From assembly GCA_964388105.1 (NCBI GenBank), contig CAYLYQ010000018.1, positions 1 to 33,001 of the forward strand: a stretch of DNA of 33,001 nucleotides, written 5' to 3'. The position numbers and the translations under genes were made by a program. The notes below the pieces were generated by a model. The model did no database searches. It was not told the origin of the DNA and saw only the letters and a list, made by a program, of their open reading frames with translations. How positions within the stretch are numbered: position 1 is the first letter of the stretch; each line of letters begins with the position of its first letter. Source of the DNA: ZC4RG35 sp964388105 (GTDB taxonomy: Bacteria; Actinomycetota; Acidimicrobiia; Spongiisociales; ZC4RG35). This document shows positions 14,707 to 23,158 of the stretch, piece after piece.

Positions 14707-15513
14707 GTGACCCAACCCATGACCGAGACGGAGATGGACTGGGAGGCCAGACCGAGAGCGGCCGTGTGGGCGAAAGGGCTCACTCGCAGCTTCGGCAAGC
14801 ACGTCGCGGTCGACCACGTCGACCTCGCCATCGCGCCCGGTGAGTTCTACGGCCTCCTCGGCCAGAACGGCGCGGGCAAGACGACCACGATCAGGATGAT
14901 CGTCGGGCTGCTCCGTCCCGACGCGGGCTCGGCGGGCATAGGAGAGTTCGACACCTGGCAGAGCCCCACCGAGGTCAAGGCGCGCATCGGGGTGCTGCCC
15001 GAGGAGTTCAACCTCTACGAGCGCCTCACCGGCGCCGAGCTGCTCGACTTCACCGGTGCCATGCACGGGCTGACCCGTCAGGACACGGTCGCCCGGCGCG
15101 ACGAGCTTCTCGAGATGCTCGACCTCACCGCCGCCGCCTCCAAGCTGGTGGGCGACTACTCCCGCGGGATGCGGAAGAAGGTGGCTCTCGGGGCGGCCAT
15201 CATCCACCGTCCCCCGGTGCTCTTCCTGGACGAGCCCTTCGAGGGGGTCGACGCGGTGTCCGCTCGGCTGATCAGGAACCTCCTCCGGCAGGCAGCCGCC
15301 GGCGGGACCACGATCGTCTTCTCCTCACATGAGATGCACCTGGTCGAGAAGCTCTGCACCCGCATCGGGATCATGATCGACGGGCGTCTCACCATCGAGG
15401 AGACCCCGGAGGGGCTCTGCCAGGTCACGGGCAAGGACAACATCGAGGACGCCTTCATCGCCGCGGTGGGTGGCGAAGGGTCCGAGGGTGCCTCGTGGTA
15501 CGGCACTTCGTAG
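14707..15513 (+). CDS. ABC exporter ATP-binding protein
   Basis: The ATPase half of an ABC-2 type exporter, 268 residues from GTG 14707. Walker A is GQNGAGKTTT, the signature is the variant YSRGMRKKVAL in place of LSGGQ, and Walker B is VLFLDEPFEGVD, followed by the switch His in FSSHEMH. This matches the drug or lipid exporter ATPases of the CcmA/BcrA group. Start choice: GTG 14707 lies 7 bases after GATACT, a plausible leaderless -10, while ATG 14719 is an equally in-frame alternative that would shorten the protein by four residues. Longer upstream extensions run antisense to dnaX. The gene overlaps the permease gene by 19 bases. The substrate is unknown. Confidence 0.9.
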   Translation: MTQPMTETEMDWEARPRAAVWAKGLTRSFGKHVAVDHVDLAIAPGEFYGLLGQNGAGKTTTIRMIVGLLRPDAGSAGIGEFDTWQSPTEVKARIGVLPEEFNLYERLTGAELLDFTGAMHGLTRQDTVARRDELLEMLDLTAAASKLVGDYSRGMRKKVALGAAIIHRPPVLFLDEPFEGVDAVSARLIRNLLRQAAAGGTTIVFSSHEMHLVEKLCTRIGIMIDGRLTIEETPEGLCQVTGKDNIEDAFIAAVGGEGSEGASWYGTS

Positions 15514-17099
15514 CCCTCAAGGCCCGCCTCACCTGGAACGGAGTCCGGAACGACCGCCAGCGCACGTTCGGATTCCCGATCGCGACCATCCTCCTCACGT
15601 GGCTCGGGATCTGGCTGGCGGGACACCACCTCGACGCGGTGGCGTGGCTGCGCGAGACGGACCCGAGTGCCATTCCCCATTACGCGGCCTGGGCTGCGCT
15701 CGTCGGTTTCGCCGCCTGGGTGACCCTCCCCGTCATCATCTTCCCGCTCGACGAGAACCTCGACCCCCAGCAGATGGCGGTCCTCCCCATCACCGGGAAT
15801 CAACTCGTCGTCGGCCTCGCTGCGGCCAGCCTCGTGGCGCCGGCAACGATGGTGCCCGTCATCCTCCTGACCACCAACGCCGCGGCCTTCGGCCGGGGAT
15901 GGTGGATGGCCATCCCTGCGTCGGTCGTCTATCTCATGCTGCTCGCCGTCGGAAGCCAGCTCTTCTCGGCCACGGTGTCGGCCATTCTCCGCACGCGTCG
16001 AGGCCGGGACATCGCCACCTTCCTCATCCTCGGGCTGGCCGCCGGGGCCTTCTTCTCCTACCGGGCGGTGGCCGGCGCGATCGCCGACCTCGGCCTCGCC
16101 CAGGCCGTGCGGTCGGTGCCCGTCCTCGACTGGGCGGTGGTCATCCCGCCCGTCGCCGCGTCGCGTGCCATCGTCGAAGCTGCTGCCGGCAACCCGCTGA
16201 CCGCCATCGCGTTCCTGGCCTCTGCCGCGGCCGGTCTCTGGGTGCTGGCGATGGCCTGGCGGCGTCTTCTCGGCTGGATGCTCACGACGCCCCGTGAGGG
16301 CAGCCGCCCGGCGAAGCGAGCCCGCAGCCAGGGCATGGCCACCGGACCGTGGGGCATCGTGCCCAGCATCACCCGCAAGGAGCTCCGCTTCTATGTTCGC
16401 GACCCCAGACAGAGACTCGTGTGGACCGGAACCGTGATCTTCGTCGGCCTGGGCATAGCCGGCACGCTGATGGGTGCTTCAGGTCTGGTCGACCTGCGGG
16501 ACAACTCGTGGGCCCCACTCTTCGCCCCGGTGCTGGTCCTCTTCGTCGGGCTCCCCATAGCCCTCAACCTCTTCGGCTGGGAGCGGAATGCCGCCAGTTA
16601 CCTGTTCGTGCTCCCGGTGACCCCAAAGCAGATGATCCTCGGAAAGAATCTCGCGGTGGCCATCGCCCTGGTCATCGAGACGTCGGTGATCGCCATCGCC
16701 CTGGCGGCCTTCACCGGCAGCTGGCGCTGGATGCCTTTGGTGATCCCGCTGATGGTCGCCGCCATCGGCTCGCAGCTGGCGGTCGGGAACATGGTGTCGG
16801 TGTTGACGCCGCTTCGCCTCCCCCGGGAGGGAACGGACGTCTTCGCCCAGTCGACCGAACAGGGATGTCTCGCCATCGTCGCCCAGACGGTGTCGTTCTT
16901 CACCATCGGGCTGCTGATGGTGATCCCGGCGTCGGCGACCGTGCTCTCGGTGGCGTTCGGCGAAGCCCTCTCCCCCTGGATCACGGCAGCCATCGGGATT
17001 GGATGGGGAGTGCTCTTCTACTGGATCTCGTTGGCCGTCTCGTCCCGCCTGCTCCGCCGCCGGCTCCCCGAAGTCATGGCCTGGGTCCAGGTCAACTAG
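15495..17099 (+). CDS. ABC exporter membrane subunit
   Basis: A 534-residue integral membrane protein with at least ten hydrophobic segments, starting at GTG 15495 inside the ATPase gene. Two clusters of membrane helices (about 25-240 and 305-525) are separated by a basic cytoplasmic stretch (TPREGSRPAKRARSQG, about 262-280). This layout, and the motif pattern PLDENLDPQQMAVLPIT repeated in related form as FVLPVTPKQMILGKNLAVA, suggests an internal duplication typical of large ABC-2 exporters whose substrate is not known. A weak hairpin followed by TTT lies just after the stop. Confidence 0.8.
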   Translation: MVRHFVALKARLTWNGVRNDRQRTFGFPIATILLTWLGIWLAGHHLDAVAWLRETDPSAIPHYAAWAALVGFAAWVTLPVIIFPLDENLDPQQMAVLPITGNQLVVGLAAASLVAPATMVPVILLTTNAAAFGRGWWMAIPASVVYLMLLAVGSQLFSATVSAILRTRRGRDIATFLILGLAAGAFFSYRAVAGAIADLGLAQAVRSVPVLDWAVVIPPVAASRAIVEAAAGNPLTAIAFLASAAAGLWVLAMAWRRLLGWMLTTPREGSRPAKRARSQGMATGPWGIVPSITRKELRFYVRDPRQRLVWTGTVIFVGLGIAGTLMGASGLVDLRDNSWAPLFAPVLVLFVGLPIALNLFGWERNAASYLFVLPVTPKQMILGKNLAVAIALVIETSVIAIALAAFTGSWRWMPLVIPLMVAAIGSQLAVGNMVSVLTPLRLPREGTDVFAQSTEQGCLAIVAQTVSFFTIGLLMVIPASATVLSVAFGEALSPWITAAIGIGWGVLFYWISLAVSSRLLRRRLPEVMAWVQVN

Positions 17100-17100
17100 C

Positions 17101-17122
17101 ACCCGTGCCGCGACGCGGGTTT
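17101..17122 (+). terminator. Weak hairpin after the ABC exporter genes
   Basis: ACCCG (17101-17105) pairs with CGGGT (17116-17120), with two inner pairs (one G-T) and a six-base loop, followed by TT. This resembles a short intrinsic terminator. The stem is only about 7 pairs, so it may be inefficient. Confidence 0.35.
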
Positions 17123-17163
17123 GCTCATGTGCCACGAACTCGCCTTGTCCGGCGTCTTGCGGT

Positions 17164-17169
17164 TACTTT
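17164..17169 (+). promoter_or_regulatory. -10 element (TACTTT) for the HAD nucleotidase
   Basis: TACTTT ends 7 bases before the ATG at 17177, with no Shine-Dalgarno. This is a clear leaderless-type promoter. Confidence 0.55.
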
Positions 17170-17176
17170 CACGCCG

Positions 17177-17737
17177 ATGCGCCTCGGAATCGACCTCGAC
17201 GGAGTGATCGCCAACTTCACCGAGGGTTGGATGCGGTTCTACAACCAACAGCACGGGACTGCCCTCGCCGAGTCGCAGTCGCAGCGCTGGAACGACATGA
17301 TCACGCTCACCCACTTCGAGGAGATGAGCGAGTTCTGGCGGTGGGCCTCGGATCTCGACGGGCGGTCCCTCTTCTGGCACCTCAAGCCCTTCCCCGGAGC
17401 CATCGAGGCCATCAACGAGCTCCATTCCGACGGCCACGAGATCGTGATCCTGACCCAGAAACCCGCGTACGCCGTCGAGGACACCAAGGAGTGGGTCAAG
17501 GAAGTGGGCATCCCCGCATCGGAGGTCCACATCATCGATTGCAAGTGGGACGTCGACTGCGACGTCTATCTGGACGACGGCCCGCACATGGTCCCCGAGC
17601 TCGTCAAGCATCGCCCCTTACGGACGGTGTGCCGCTATGTGCGACCGTGGAACGAACCAGTCCCCGGCGCGGTCGACGTCCACGACTTCGATGAGTTTCG
17701 CGAGGTCGTGGCTCGACTCAGCCCAACGCCCGGTTAG
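17177..17737 (+). CDS. HAD-family 5'-nucleotidase-like phosphatase (NT5C type)
   Basis: A 186-residue HAD hydrolase. It starts MRLGIDLDGV, with Asp6 and Asp8 forming the phosphorylated-Asp motif. HEIVILTQKP supplies the motif II Thr, and the acidic motif III/IV region contains CDVYLDDGPHM. This architecture with a helical cap (residues 15-75) matches the 5'(3')-deoxyribonucleotidase group NT5C, which strips phosphate from (d)NMPs. The exact substrate cannot be told. It stands alone between the ABC exporter and the phosphonate-type transporter, and together with the dNTPase at 22137 it brackets that transporter with nucleotide-phosphate enzymes. Confidence 0.75.
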   Translation: MRLGIDLDGVIANFTEGWMRFYNQQHGTALAESQSQRWNDMITLTHFEEMSEFWRWASDLDGRSLFWHLKPFPGAIEAINELHSDGHEIVILTQKPAYAVEDTKEWVKEVGIPASEVHIIDCKWDVDCDVYLDDGPHMVPELVKHRPLRTVCRYVRPWNEPVPGAVDVHDFDEFREVVARLSPTPG

Positions 17738-17825
17738 TCGCTACGCTCGCCGACGGCCTGCCCGGGGGTGGGGCCGCTTGGGGCCATTCCTCGCAGGACT
17801 CAGAAGTGATCAAGGAGAACCAAAG

Positions 17826-18944
17826 ATGAAGAGATCAGCACTGGCGCTGCTGGCGGTGCTCGCACTCGTAGCAGCCGCATGCGGCGGCACGAGTGGCGAC
17901 ACCACGACCACCACAGCCGGCGCCACCACGACCACCGGCGCCGCCGACACGACGACGACCACAGAGGCCGACCCTCGTGCCGACTGGCCGGAGACCCTCA
18001 CGTTCGGATTCGTGCCGTCACGCGAGGCCGAGGAGCTGCAGGACAACGTGGACGTCCTGGCCCAGATCCTCTCCGACGCCCTCGACCTGGACGTCACCGG
18101 AATCGTGAGCGCGGACTACACGGCCCTCGGCGCTGCCCTGGGCAGCGGCCAGGCGCAGATCGGCGCCCTGGCGCCGGCCAACTACGTCCTGGCGGCCCGT
18201 CAGTTCGACAACATCGAGCTGTTGGCCCAGTCGGTGCGGTTCGGCTCGTCGACCTACCACGCCCAGTACTTCACCGACGATCCCGCGATCTGTGGTGACG
18301 GAGTGGCGCCCGTGGAAGGGCAGTACGACTACGACGAGAACGGGGAGGTTGCCTTCTTCGAAATTGGAGAGGCCCCGGCACTTCAGGTGGGTTGGAACGC
18401 CGACGGATCGCGCGAGGAAGGCATCTCGGCCGGACTCGTCTGCCCCGAGCCTGTCGACGTCAGCGTCGTCGAGGGCGGCATGATGGCCTTCGGCACCGAG
18501 ACCTCGACATCCGGATACATCTTCCCGCTCCTCGAGCTGCGCGCCGCGGGTCTGGAGGATGGGGTGGACTACGAGTCGACCTTCTCCGGCAGCCACGACA
18601 ACTCGGTGCTGGCCGTCTACAACGGTGATGCCGACTTCGGTGTCTCGTTCGACGACGCCCGGCGCAACGTCCGCGAGTCCAACCCGGACGTGGGCGAGAA
18701 GGTGATCGTGTTCAACATCACGGCCCCCATCGCCAACGACGTCATCGCCGTCGACGCCAACCTGCCCGACAGCCTGAAGGACGCCATCTTCCAGGCTCTG
18801 GCGGACTTCATCGCCACTGAGGAAGGCCAGCTCGTGATGGACACGATCTACAGCTGGACCGACCTCACGCGGGCCGACGCCATGACCGAGCAGTCGTTCG
18901 TTCTCATCGAGCAAGCGATCGACGAGTTGGGCTTCGGAAGCTGA
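17826..18944 (+). CDS. phnD: Phosphonate/phosphite-type ABC transporter, substrate-binding lipoprotein
   Basis: A 372-residue lipoprotein of the PhnD family. The signal peptide ends in VAAAC with Cys19, followed by a low-complexity Thr/Ala-rich tether (about residues 20-52), a style common in this genome. The mature domain opens with LTFGFVPSREAEELQDNVDVLAQIL, and ALGSGQAQIGALAPANYVLA is the PhnD-type ligand-loop region. Later blocks (ILPL-type hinge, NSVLAVYNGDADFGVSFDDARR) complete the type 2 periplasmic-binding fold. It would bind a phosphorus oxyanion such as phosphonate, phosphite or phosphate; the ligand is not certain. It has a Shine-Dalgarno (AAGGAG) before ATG 17826. A strong hairpin follows the stop, so it may be made in excess over the downstream transporter parts. 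Confidence 0.88.
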   Translation: MKRSALALLAVLALVAAACGGTSGDTTTTTAGATTTTGAADTTTTTEADPRADWPETLTFGFVPSREAEELQDNVDVLAQILSDALDLDVTGIVSADYTALGAALGSGQAQIGALAPANYVLAARQFDNIELLAQSVRFGSSTYHAQYFTDDPAICGDGVAPVEGQYDYDENGEVAFFEIGEAPALQVGWNADGSREEGISAGLVCPEPVDVSVVEGGMMAFGTETSTSGYIFPLLELRAAGLEDGVDYESTFSGSHDNSVLAVYNGDADFGVSFDDARRNVRESNPDVGEKVIVFNITAPIANDVIAVDANLPDSLKDAIFQALADFIATEEGQLVMDTIYSWTDLTRADAMTEQSFVLIEQAIDELGFGS

Positions 18945-18967
18945 GCCGAAGTTCGTGACGAAAGTGG

Positions 18968-18999
18968 CTGTGGGGCCGACCGGGAGGTCGGCCCCACAG
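18968..18999. terminator. Strong 14-bp hairpin between phnD and phnC
   Basis: CTGTGGGGCCGACC (18968-18981) and GGTCGGCCCCACAG (18986-18999) form a perfect 14-pair stem with a GGGA loop. No T-run follows. It can act as a U-less terminator or as a 3'-end stabiliser that leaves phnD mRNA in excess over phnC-phnE. Confidence 0.6.
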
Positions 19000-19047
19000 T
19001 CGCGCTAGGCTCCCCGCCGGTTTGACGGATAGGGCGGAAACCAACCA

Positions 19048-19821
19048 ATGATCGAGTTCAAGAACGTCGACGTCACCTACCCAGGCGGGTTTCAGGCCTT
19101 GAAGAACGTCAGCGTCACCATCCCCGACGGCGAGCTCATCGTCATCGTCGGGATGTCCGGAGCGGGCAAGTCCACCTTCCTCCGGGCCATCAACGGCTTC
19201 GTGCCCATCACCGCCGGTTCGGTGACCGTGAACGGCACGGAAGTTCGGGGCGCGTCGCAGAGACAACTCCGGGAGCTGCGCTCCCAGGTGGGAATGATCT
19301 ACCAGACCTTCAACCTGGTGAACCGGACCACGGTGATCAACAACGTCCTCATGGGACGCCTCGCCAAGGTGGGCTTCTGGCGGGCGATGCTGGGCCTCTG
19401 GCCCGATGGGGACAAGGAGATAGCCCTCCAGGCACTGGAGAGGGTCGGCATCGTGGAGAAGGCCTACGTCCGCGCCAGCGACCTGTCCGGCGGACAGCAA
19501 CAGCGAGTCGGGATTGCCCGCGCCCTGGCCCAGGAGCCGGGCGTCCTCCTGGCCGACGAGCCGGTGGCGTCGCTCGACCCGGTCACCTCACACACGGTGA
19601 TGCGGGACCTCCGCCGGATCAACCGCGACCTGGGCATCACCACCATCATCAACCTCCACTTCCTCGACCTGGCCCGCGCCTATGGGAAGCGCCTCATCGG
19701 CCTGCGCGCCGGTGAGCTGGTCTACGACGGGGACATCGCCGACGTCGACGAAGAGACCTTCCGTGGCATCTACGGGCGCTCCGTGACCCCCGACGACCTC
19801 CTCGAGGGCGCCGAACTGTGA
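19048..19821 (+). CDS. phnC: Phosphonate-type ABC transporter, ATP-binding protein
   Basis: The ATPase of the importer, 257 residues. Walker A is GMSGAGKST, the Q-loop follows, and the signature LSGGQQQRVGIAR and Walker B VLLADEPVASLDP are complete, with the switch His in LHFLDLA. Together with the PhnD and PhnE neighbours this is the PhnC group of phosphonate/phosphite importers. The ATG at 19048 follows TTTGAC and a purine-rich stretch (GGCGGAAA). Its stop overlaps the first permease GTG by four bases. Confidence 0.92.
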   Translation: MIEFKNVDVTYPGGFQALKNVSVTIPDGELIVIVGMSGAGKSTFLRAINGFVPITAGSVTVNGTEVRGASQRQLRELRSQVGMIYQTFNLVNRTTVINNVLMGRLAKVGFWRAMLGLWPDGDKEIALQALERVGIVEKAYVRASDLSGGQQQRVGIARALAQEPGVLLADEPVASLDPVTSHTVMRDLRRINRDLGITTIINLHFLDLARAYGKRLIGLRAGELVYDGDIADVDEETFRGIYGRSVTPDDLLEGAEL

Positions 19822-21194
19822 CCGTGGAGGCGGCATTGGCCGCCGACCAAGTCCGACCTCCTGCTCCGCGTCGGGCCTGGACGATGGCCCTTCCGCTCCT
19901 GATCGGCGTCGGCATCGGCGTGGCGGGCGCCCTGACCGCCCAGACGGCTTGGGGTTTGGTGTGGGGAGCGATCATCGCCGCCGGTGCCTTGGCGGGGCTC
20001 TGGCTCGGAAAGATCCCACTGACCAACTCCGAACGCGCCATCCTGGCCACCGGTTTCGTGGCATCCGGAGTCCTCTCCTATTTGGCACTGCCGCGCGTCC
20101 CGGAGGACGTCGACGTGGTCCTCGCGATCACCTTCGCCGGGGCGTGGGTGCCCACTGCCCTGGCTTCGGCGTTCGTGCTGTGGCGCAGAGGGGTGCAGCA
20201 CTCGAGCGTCTTCACCACCGCGTTCGCATGGGTGCTCGCCGGGGCGTTCGCCCTCCCCGCGGCCGAGACGATCGGGGTCCTGGTGCCGACCTCCTCGCTG
20301 CGCCGGGGACTCGACCCCGTGTTCGGTGCCGGCGACTACGCAGCGGCCGGTGTGTTCGTCCTGGGAATCGGCCTCGCCGCCCTCTACTCCGCCATCTCCC
20401 GACTGCCGGCGCTCGCAGTGTCGGCGTCGGTGCTCATGTTCACCGTGTTCGCGTCGGCGGCGGTCGGATTCTCCATCCCCCTCATCATCAGCAACCTCAC
20501 CAACATCAACCTGGACGGCTACTGGCCCCCGGACTTCGCCTGGGCCATCGGGGAGACCGGCACCTGGTGGTGGCCGCCCTCCTGGGAGTTCGGTGCGCCC
20601 CTGCGGGCCAACCCCATCGTGGAGACAATCCGCATTGCCGTGGTCGCCTCGGTGCTCGGGTGCGGGCTTGCCCTCCCCCTGGCCTTCTACGCCTCGTCAT
20701 TGACCGCCCCTGGCAAGAAGAGCTACCTGGCGGCGAAGGGCCTGATGAACCTCGTCCGCACCATGCCCGATCTGTTCTGGGCGCTCATATTCGTGGCCGC
20801 CGTCGGGATCGGCCCATTCGCCGGCGTGCTGGCCCTCATCATGTTCTCGCTGGCGATCATGTCGAAGCTGTTCTCGGAGACCATCGACGACGCCAACCCG
20901 GGCCCGCTCGAAGCCGCCAAGGCGACGGGTTCGGGCCACCTGCCGGCGGTTCGGGCCTCGGTCCTGCCCCAGGTGCTCCCCAACTACGTGGCCTACGCCC
21001 TCTACGTGTTCGAGCTCAACATCCGGGCGTCCGCCGTCATCGGCATCGTCGGCGCCGGTGGGATCGGGCGGGTCCTCGAAGCCCAGAGGGTCTTCTATCA
21101 GTACGACCGGATCCTGGCCATCGTGATCCTGATCGTGGTAATCGTGTTCGTGCTCGAGCGGATCAGCGTATGGCTGAGGCGGAGGCTGGTGTGA
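19818..21194 (+). CDS. phnE: Phosphonate-type ABC permease with extra N-terminal membrane domain
   Basis: A 458-residue permease, clearly longer than the usual 260-350. The C-terminal half (from about residue 230) is the PhnE core: GAPLRANPIVETIRIAVVASVLG, a conserved MPDLFWALIF block, an EAA-like loop (EAAKATGSGHLPAVRASVLPQ) and the RASAVIGIVGAGGIG ending. The first ~210 residues add about six further hydrophobic segments of no family I recognise. GTG 19818 overlaps the phnC stop by four bases, so this start is natural and the extension is real. The extra domain could regulate transport or interact with a partner. The stop overlaps the second permease GTG. Confidence 0.85.
   Translation: MTVEAALAADQVRPPAPRRAWTMALPLLIGVGIGVAGALTAQTAWGLVWGAIIAAGALAGLWLGKIPLTNSERAILATGFVASGVLSYLALPRVPEDVDVVLAITFAGAWVPTALASAFVLWRRGVQHSSVFTTAFAWVLAGAFALPAAETIGVLVPTSSLRRGLDPVFGAGDYAAAGVFVLGIGLAALYSAISRLPALAVSASVLMFTVFASAAVGFSIPLIISNLTNINLDGYWPPDFAWAIGETGTWWWPPSWEFGAPLRANPIVETIRIAVVASVLGCGLALPLAFYASSLTAPGKKSYLAAKGLMNLVRTMPDLFWALIFVAAVGIGPFAGVLALIMFSLAIMSKLFSETIDDANPGPLEAAKATGSGHLPAVRASVLPQVLPNYVAYALYVFELNIRASAVIGIVGAGGIGRVLEAQRVFYQYDRILAIVILIVVIVFVLERISVWLRRRLV
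21181..21185 (+). promoter_or_regulatory. Shine-Dalgarno fixing the second permease start
   Basis: GGAGG (21181-21185) lies 5 bases before GTG 21191 and 11 bases after the in-frame ATG 21170. The spacing and the GTGA overlap with the previous stop favour GTG 21191. Confidence 0.5.
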
Positions 21195-22156
21195 CGGTCG
21201 TCGCCGATCCCCCCGTTGTGACCCGGCCGAAGGAGCCGCTCGGCCCCAAGCTCTTCCGGCTGGGAGTCACCCTCGCCATCCTCCTCCCCGTCATCTGGGC
21301 CGCCATGGGGCTGGAGCTGTCGTGGGAGCGCATCGCCAGCGCGCCCGCCGACATCTGGAACCTGCTGCGCCTGATGGTCCCGCCGGACCTCTCGGCCGAA
21401 GTCGTCCAGCGCGCCTTCCCCAAGGTCATGGAGTCCCTGTTCGTGGCCTGGATCGGCACCATGATCGCCGCCGTCCTCTCCCTCGCACTCGCCGTCCTCG
21501 GCGCCCGCAACATCTCCAACGGGGTCGTCAGCAACGTCATCCAGAACCTGTTCGTGATCATCCGCTCCTTCCCCGAGCTGCTCCTGGCCATGATCCTGAT
21601 CCCGATCACGGGGCTCGGCCCGCTCACCGGGGTCCTGGCCATCGGGCTCCACTCGATCGGCACACTGGGCAAGCTGTCCTCGGAAGCGATCGAGGGGATC
21701 GACCCCGGCCCGGTGGAGGCGATGGCCAGCGTCGGAGGCGGACGCCTGGCTCAGATCCGCTTCGGGGCGCTGCCGCAGGTGTTGCCGGTCATCGTGGCCT
21801 ACTGGCTCTATAGGTTCGAAGTCAACATCCGTGCCTCCGCGGTGCTCGGCGCCATCGGTGCCGGGGGCATCGGCCTCGAACTGGTGCAGCAGATGCAGTT
21901 CCGCAACTACCAGCGGGTCGGGACCGTGCTCTTCCTCACCATCCTGGTGGTGCTGATCATCGACACGATCTCGGCGCGCCTGCGGCGCCGCATCATCACC
22001 GGTCGCCGCGAGCCGGGCCCGGTCCTGGCCTTCCGAGCGGCGGGAACCATCCAGCGAATCGGGATGATCGTTCTCGCCATGGTTGGAGTGGCCACGCTCG
22101 TGTTCCTCCTCGTCCAGCTCCAGACCCCCCTCGACGATGTCCTCCCTCGCCCGTAG
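21191..22156 (+). CDS. phnE: Phosphonate-type ABC permease, second subunit
   Basis: A 321-residue PhnE-type permease without the N-terminal extension of its neighbour. Core motifs match it: MESLFVAWIGTMIAAVLSL, SFPELLLAMILIPITG, an EAA-like loop (EAMASVGGGRLAQIRFGALPQ) and RASAVLGAIGAGGIG. Two different permeases of this family form a heterodimeric membrane channel for the importer, as in other phn/ptx-like systems with two PhnE genes. GTG 21191 has a Shine-Dalgarno and the four-base overlap expected of coupled translation; a slightly longer in-frame ATG at 21170 lies inside the first permease. Its own end overlaps the dNTPase gene by 20 bases. Confidence 0.88.
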   Translation: MTVVADPPVVTRPKEPLGPKLFRLGVTLAILLPVIWAAMGLELSWERIASAPADIWNLLRLMVPPDLSAEVVQRAFPKVMESLFVAWIGTMIAAVLSLALAVLGARNISNGVVSNVIQNLFVIIRSFPELLLAMILIPITGLGPLTGVLAIGLHSIGTLGKLSSEAIEGIDPGPVEAMASVGGGRLAQIRFGALPQVLPVIVAYWLYRFEVNIRASAVLGAIGAGGIGLELVQQMQFRNYQRVGTVLFLTILVVLIIDTISARLRRRIITGRREPGPVLAFRAAGTIQRIGMIVLAMVGVATLVFLLVQLQTPLDDVLPRP

Positions 22157-23138
22157 GGCCAGAGCGGAGCGCGAGCGCCTCGAGCATCAGCTGCTGGCCC
22201 CGGCGGCAACCAAGGCGGACGCGTCGCGGGGCAGGCTCGAAGAAGAGGCTCCCGACGAGTTCCGGACCGTTTTCGAGCGCGACCGGGACCGGATCATCCA
22301 CTCCAAGGCCTTTCGCAGGCTCAAGCACAAGACGCAGGTGTTCTTGAACCCGGACGGCGACCACTTCGTCACCCGGATGACCCACACGATCCATGTCACC
22401 CAGGTGGGGCGAGCGATCGCCCGGGCACTGGCGCTCAACGAGGACCTCACCGAGGCCATCTGCCTTGCACACGACGTCGGCCACTCTCCTTTCGGGCACA
22501 CCGGCGAGGACGCCCTCACCCCCTTCGTCGAAGGCGAGTGGCTCCACTCCTCCCACGGGGTTCGGACCCTGTCCCTGCTCGAGCCGCTCAACTTGAGCTG
22601 GGAGGTATTGGACGGCATTCGCGCCCACTCGTGGAAGATCGACCCGCCGCCGAACACCCCGGAAGGCTGGGTGTGCCGGTTCGCCGACCGCATCGCCTAC
22701 CTCACCCACGACGTGTCGGATGCATTGCGGGCGGGCGTCATCGAATACCACGATCTGCCCACCTCGGCTTTGACCACCTTCGGGGCGACCTCGCGGGAGT
22801 GGATCGACTCGATGGTGACCGCGGTCATCGAGCACTCTCACGCCACCGGGACGGTCGGGATGCGGGGCGAGGAGTTGGAGGAGATGGGGAGCCTGCGCGA
22901 CTTCATGTTTCGCCACGTCTATCTGAGCCCTGACGCCGAGGCCCAGAAGCAGAAGGCGATCGTGGTCATCCAGGACCTGGTGCGGTACTACTCCGAGCAT
23001 CCACAGGAGGTCCCCGACACCTACACGGTGCCCGGCGCCGACGCCCAGACCCGGGCCATCGACTACGTGGCGGGGATGACCGACCGTTACGCGTTGCGGA
23101 TGCACGACCGCCTTTACCGGCCCACCCTCCTGGACTGA
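22137..23138 (+). CDS. dgt: Deoxynucleoside triphosphate triphosphohydrolase-like HD protein
   Basis: An HD-domain enzyme of 333 residues that removes triphosphate from dNTPs. The motif order is right: RLKHKTQVF and HFVTRMTHTIHV near the N-terminus, LAHDVGHSPFGHTGE carrying the HD pair, then HSWKIDPPPNTPEGWVCRFADRIAYLTHD with the later Asp. This matches the deoxyguanosinetriphosphate triphosphohydrolase-like family of actinobacteria and many other bacteria; strict dGTP preference cannot be assumed. The ATG at 22137 overlaps the permease gene by 20 bases, so it is co-transcribed with the phosphonate-type importer. That placement is not its usual neighbourhood and may simply be genomic convenience. 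Confidence 0.9.
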   Translation: MSSLARRARAERERLEHQLLAPAATKADASRGRLEEEAPDEFRTVFERDRDRIIHSKAFRRLKHKTQVFLNPDGDHFVTRMTHTIHVTQVGRAIARALALNEDLTEAICLAHDVGHSPFGHTGEDALTPFVEGEWLHSSHGVRTLSLLEPLNLSWEVLDGIRAHSWKIDPPPNTPEGWVCRFADRIAYLTHDVSDALRAGVIEYHDLPTSALTTFGATSREWIDSMVTAVIEHSHATGTVGMRGEELEEMGSLRDFMFRHVYLSPDAEAQKQKAIVVIQDLVRYYSEHPQEVPDTYTVPGADAQTRAIDYVAGMTDRYALRMHDRLYRPTLLD

Positions 23139-23143
23139 TCCCC

Positions 23144-23149
23144 TAGCCT
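23144..23149 (+). promoter_or_regulatory. -10 element (TAGCCT) for the second ABC exporter
   Basis: TAGCCT ends 9 bases before the ATG at 23159 in the 20-base gap after dgt. No Shine-Dalgarno is visible. Confidence 0.4.
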
Positions 23150-23158
23150 GGTCGCCCG

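Noticed and set aside
14603..14707. A possible SRP RNA gene near dnaX
   Set aside because: The gap is only about 100 bases, filled by two promoters and start regions, and no SRP-type conserved loop sequence was seen.
17890..17980. A possible tandem repeat in the Thr-rich codons of phnD
   Set aside because: It is low-complexity coding sequence for a lipoprotein tether, irregular in unit length, and common in this kind of genome.
19949..22156. A fused permease of over 700 residues
   Set aside because: The first part is a shadow frame of the first PhnE. The second PhnE starts at GTG 21191 with its own Shine-Dalgarno.
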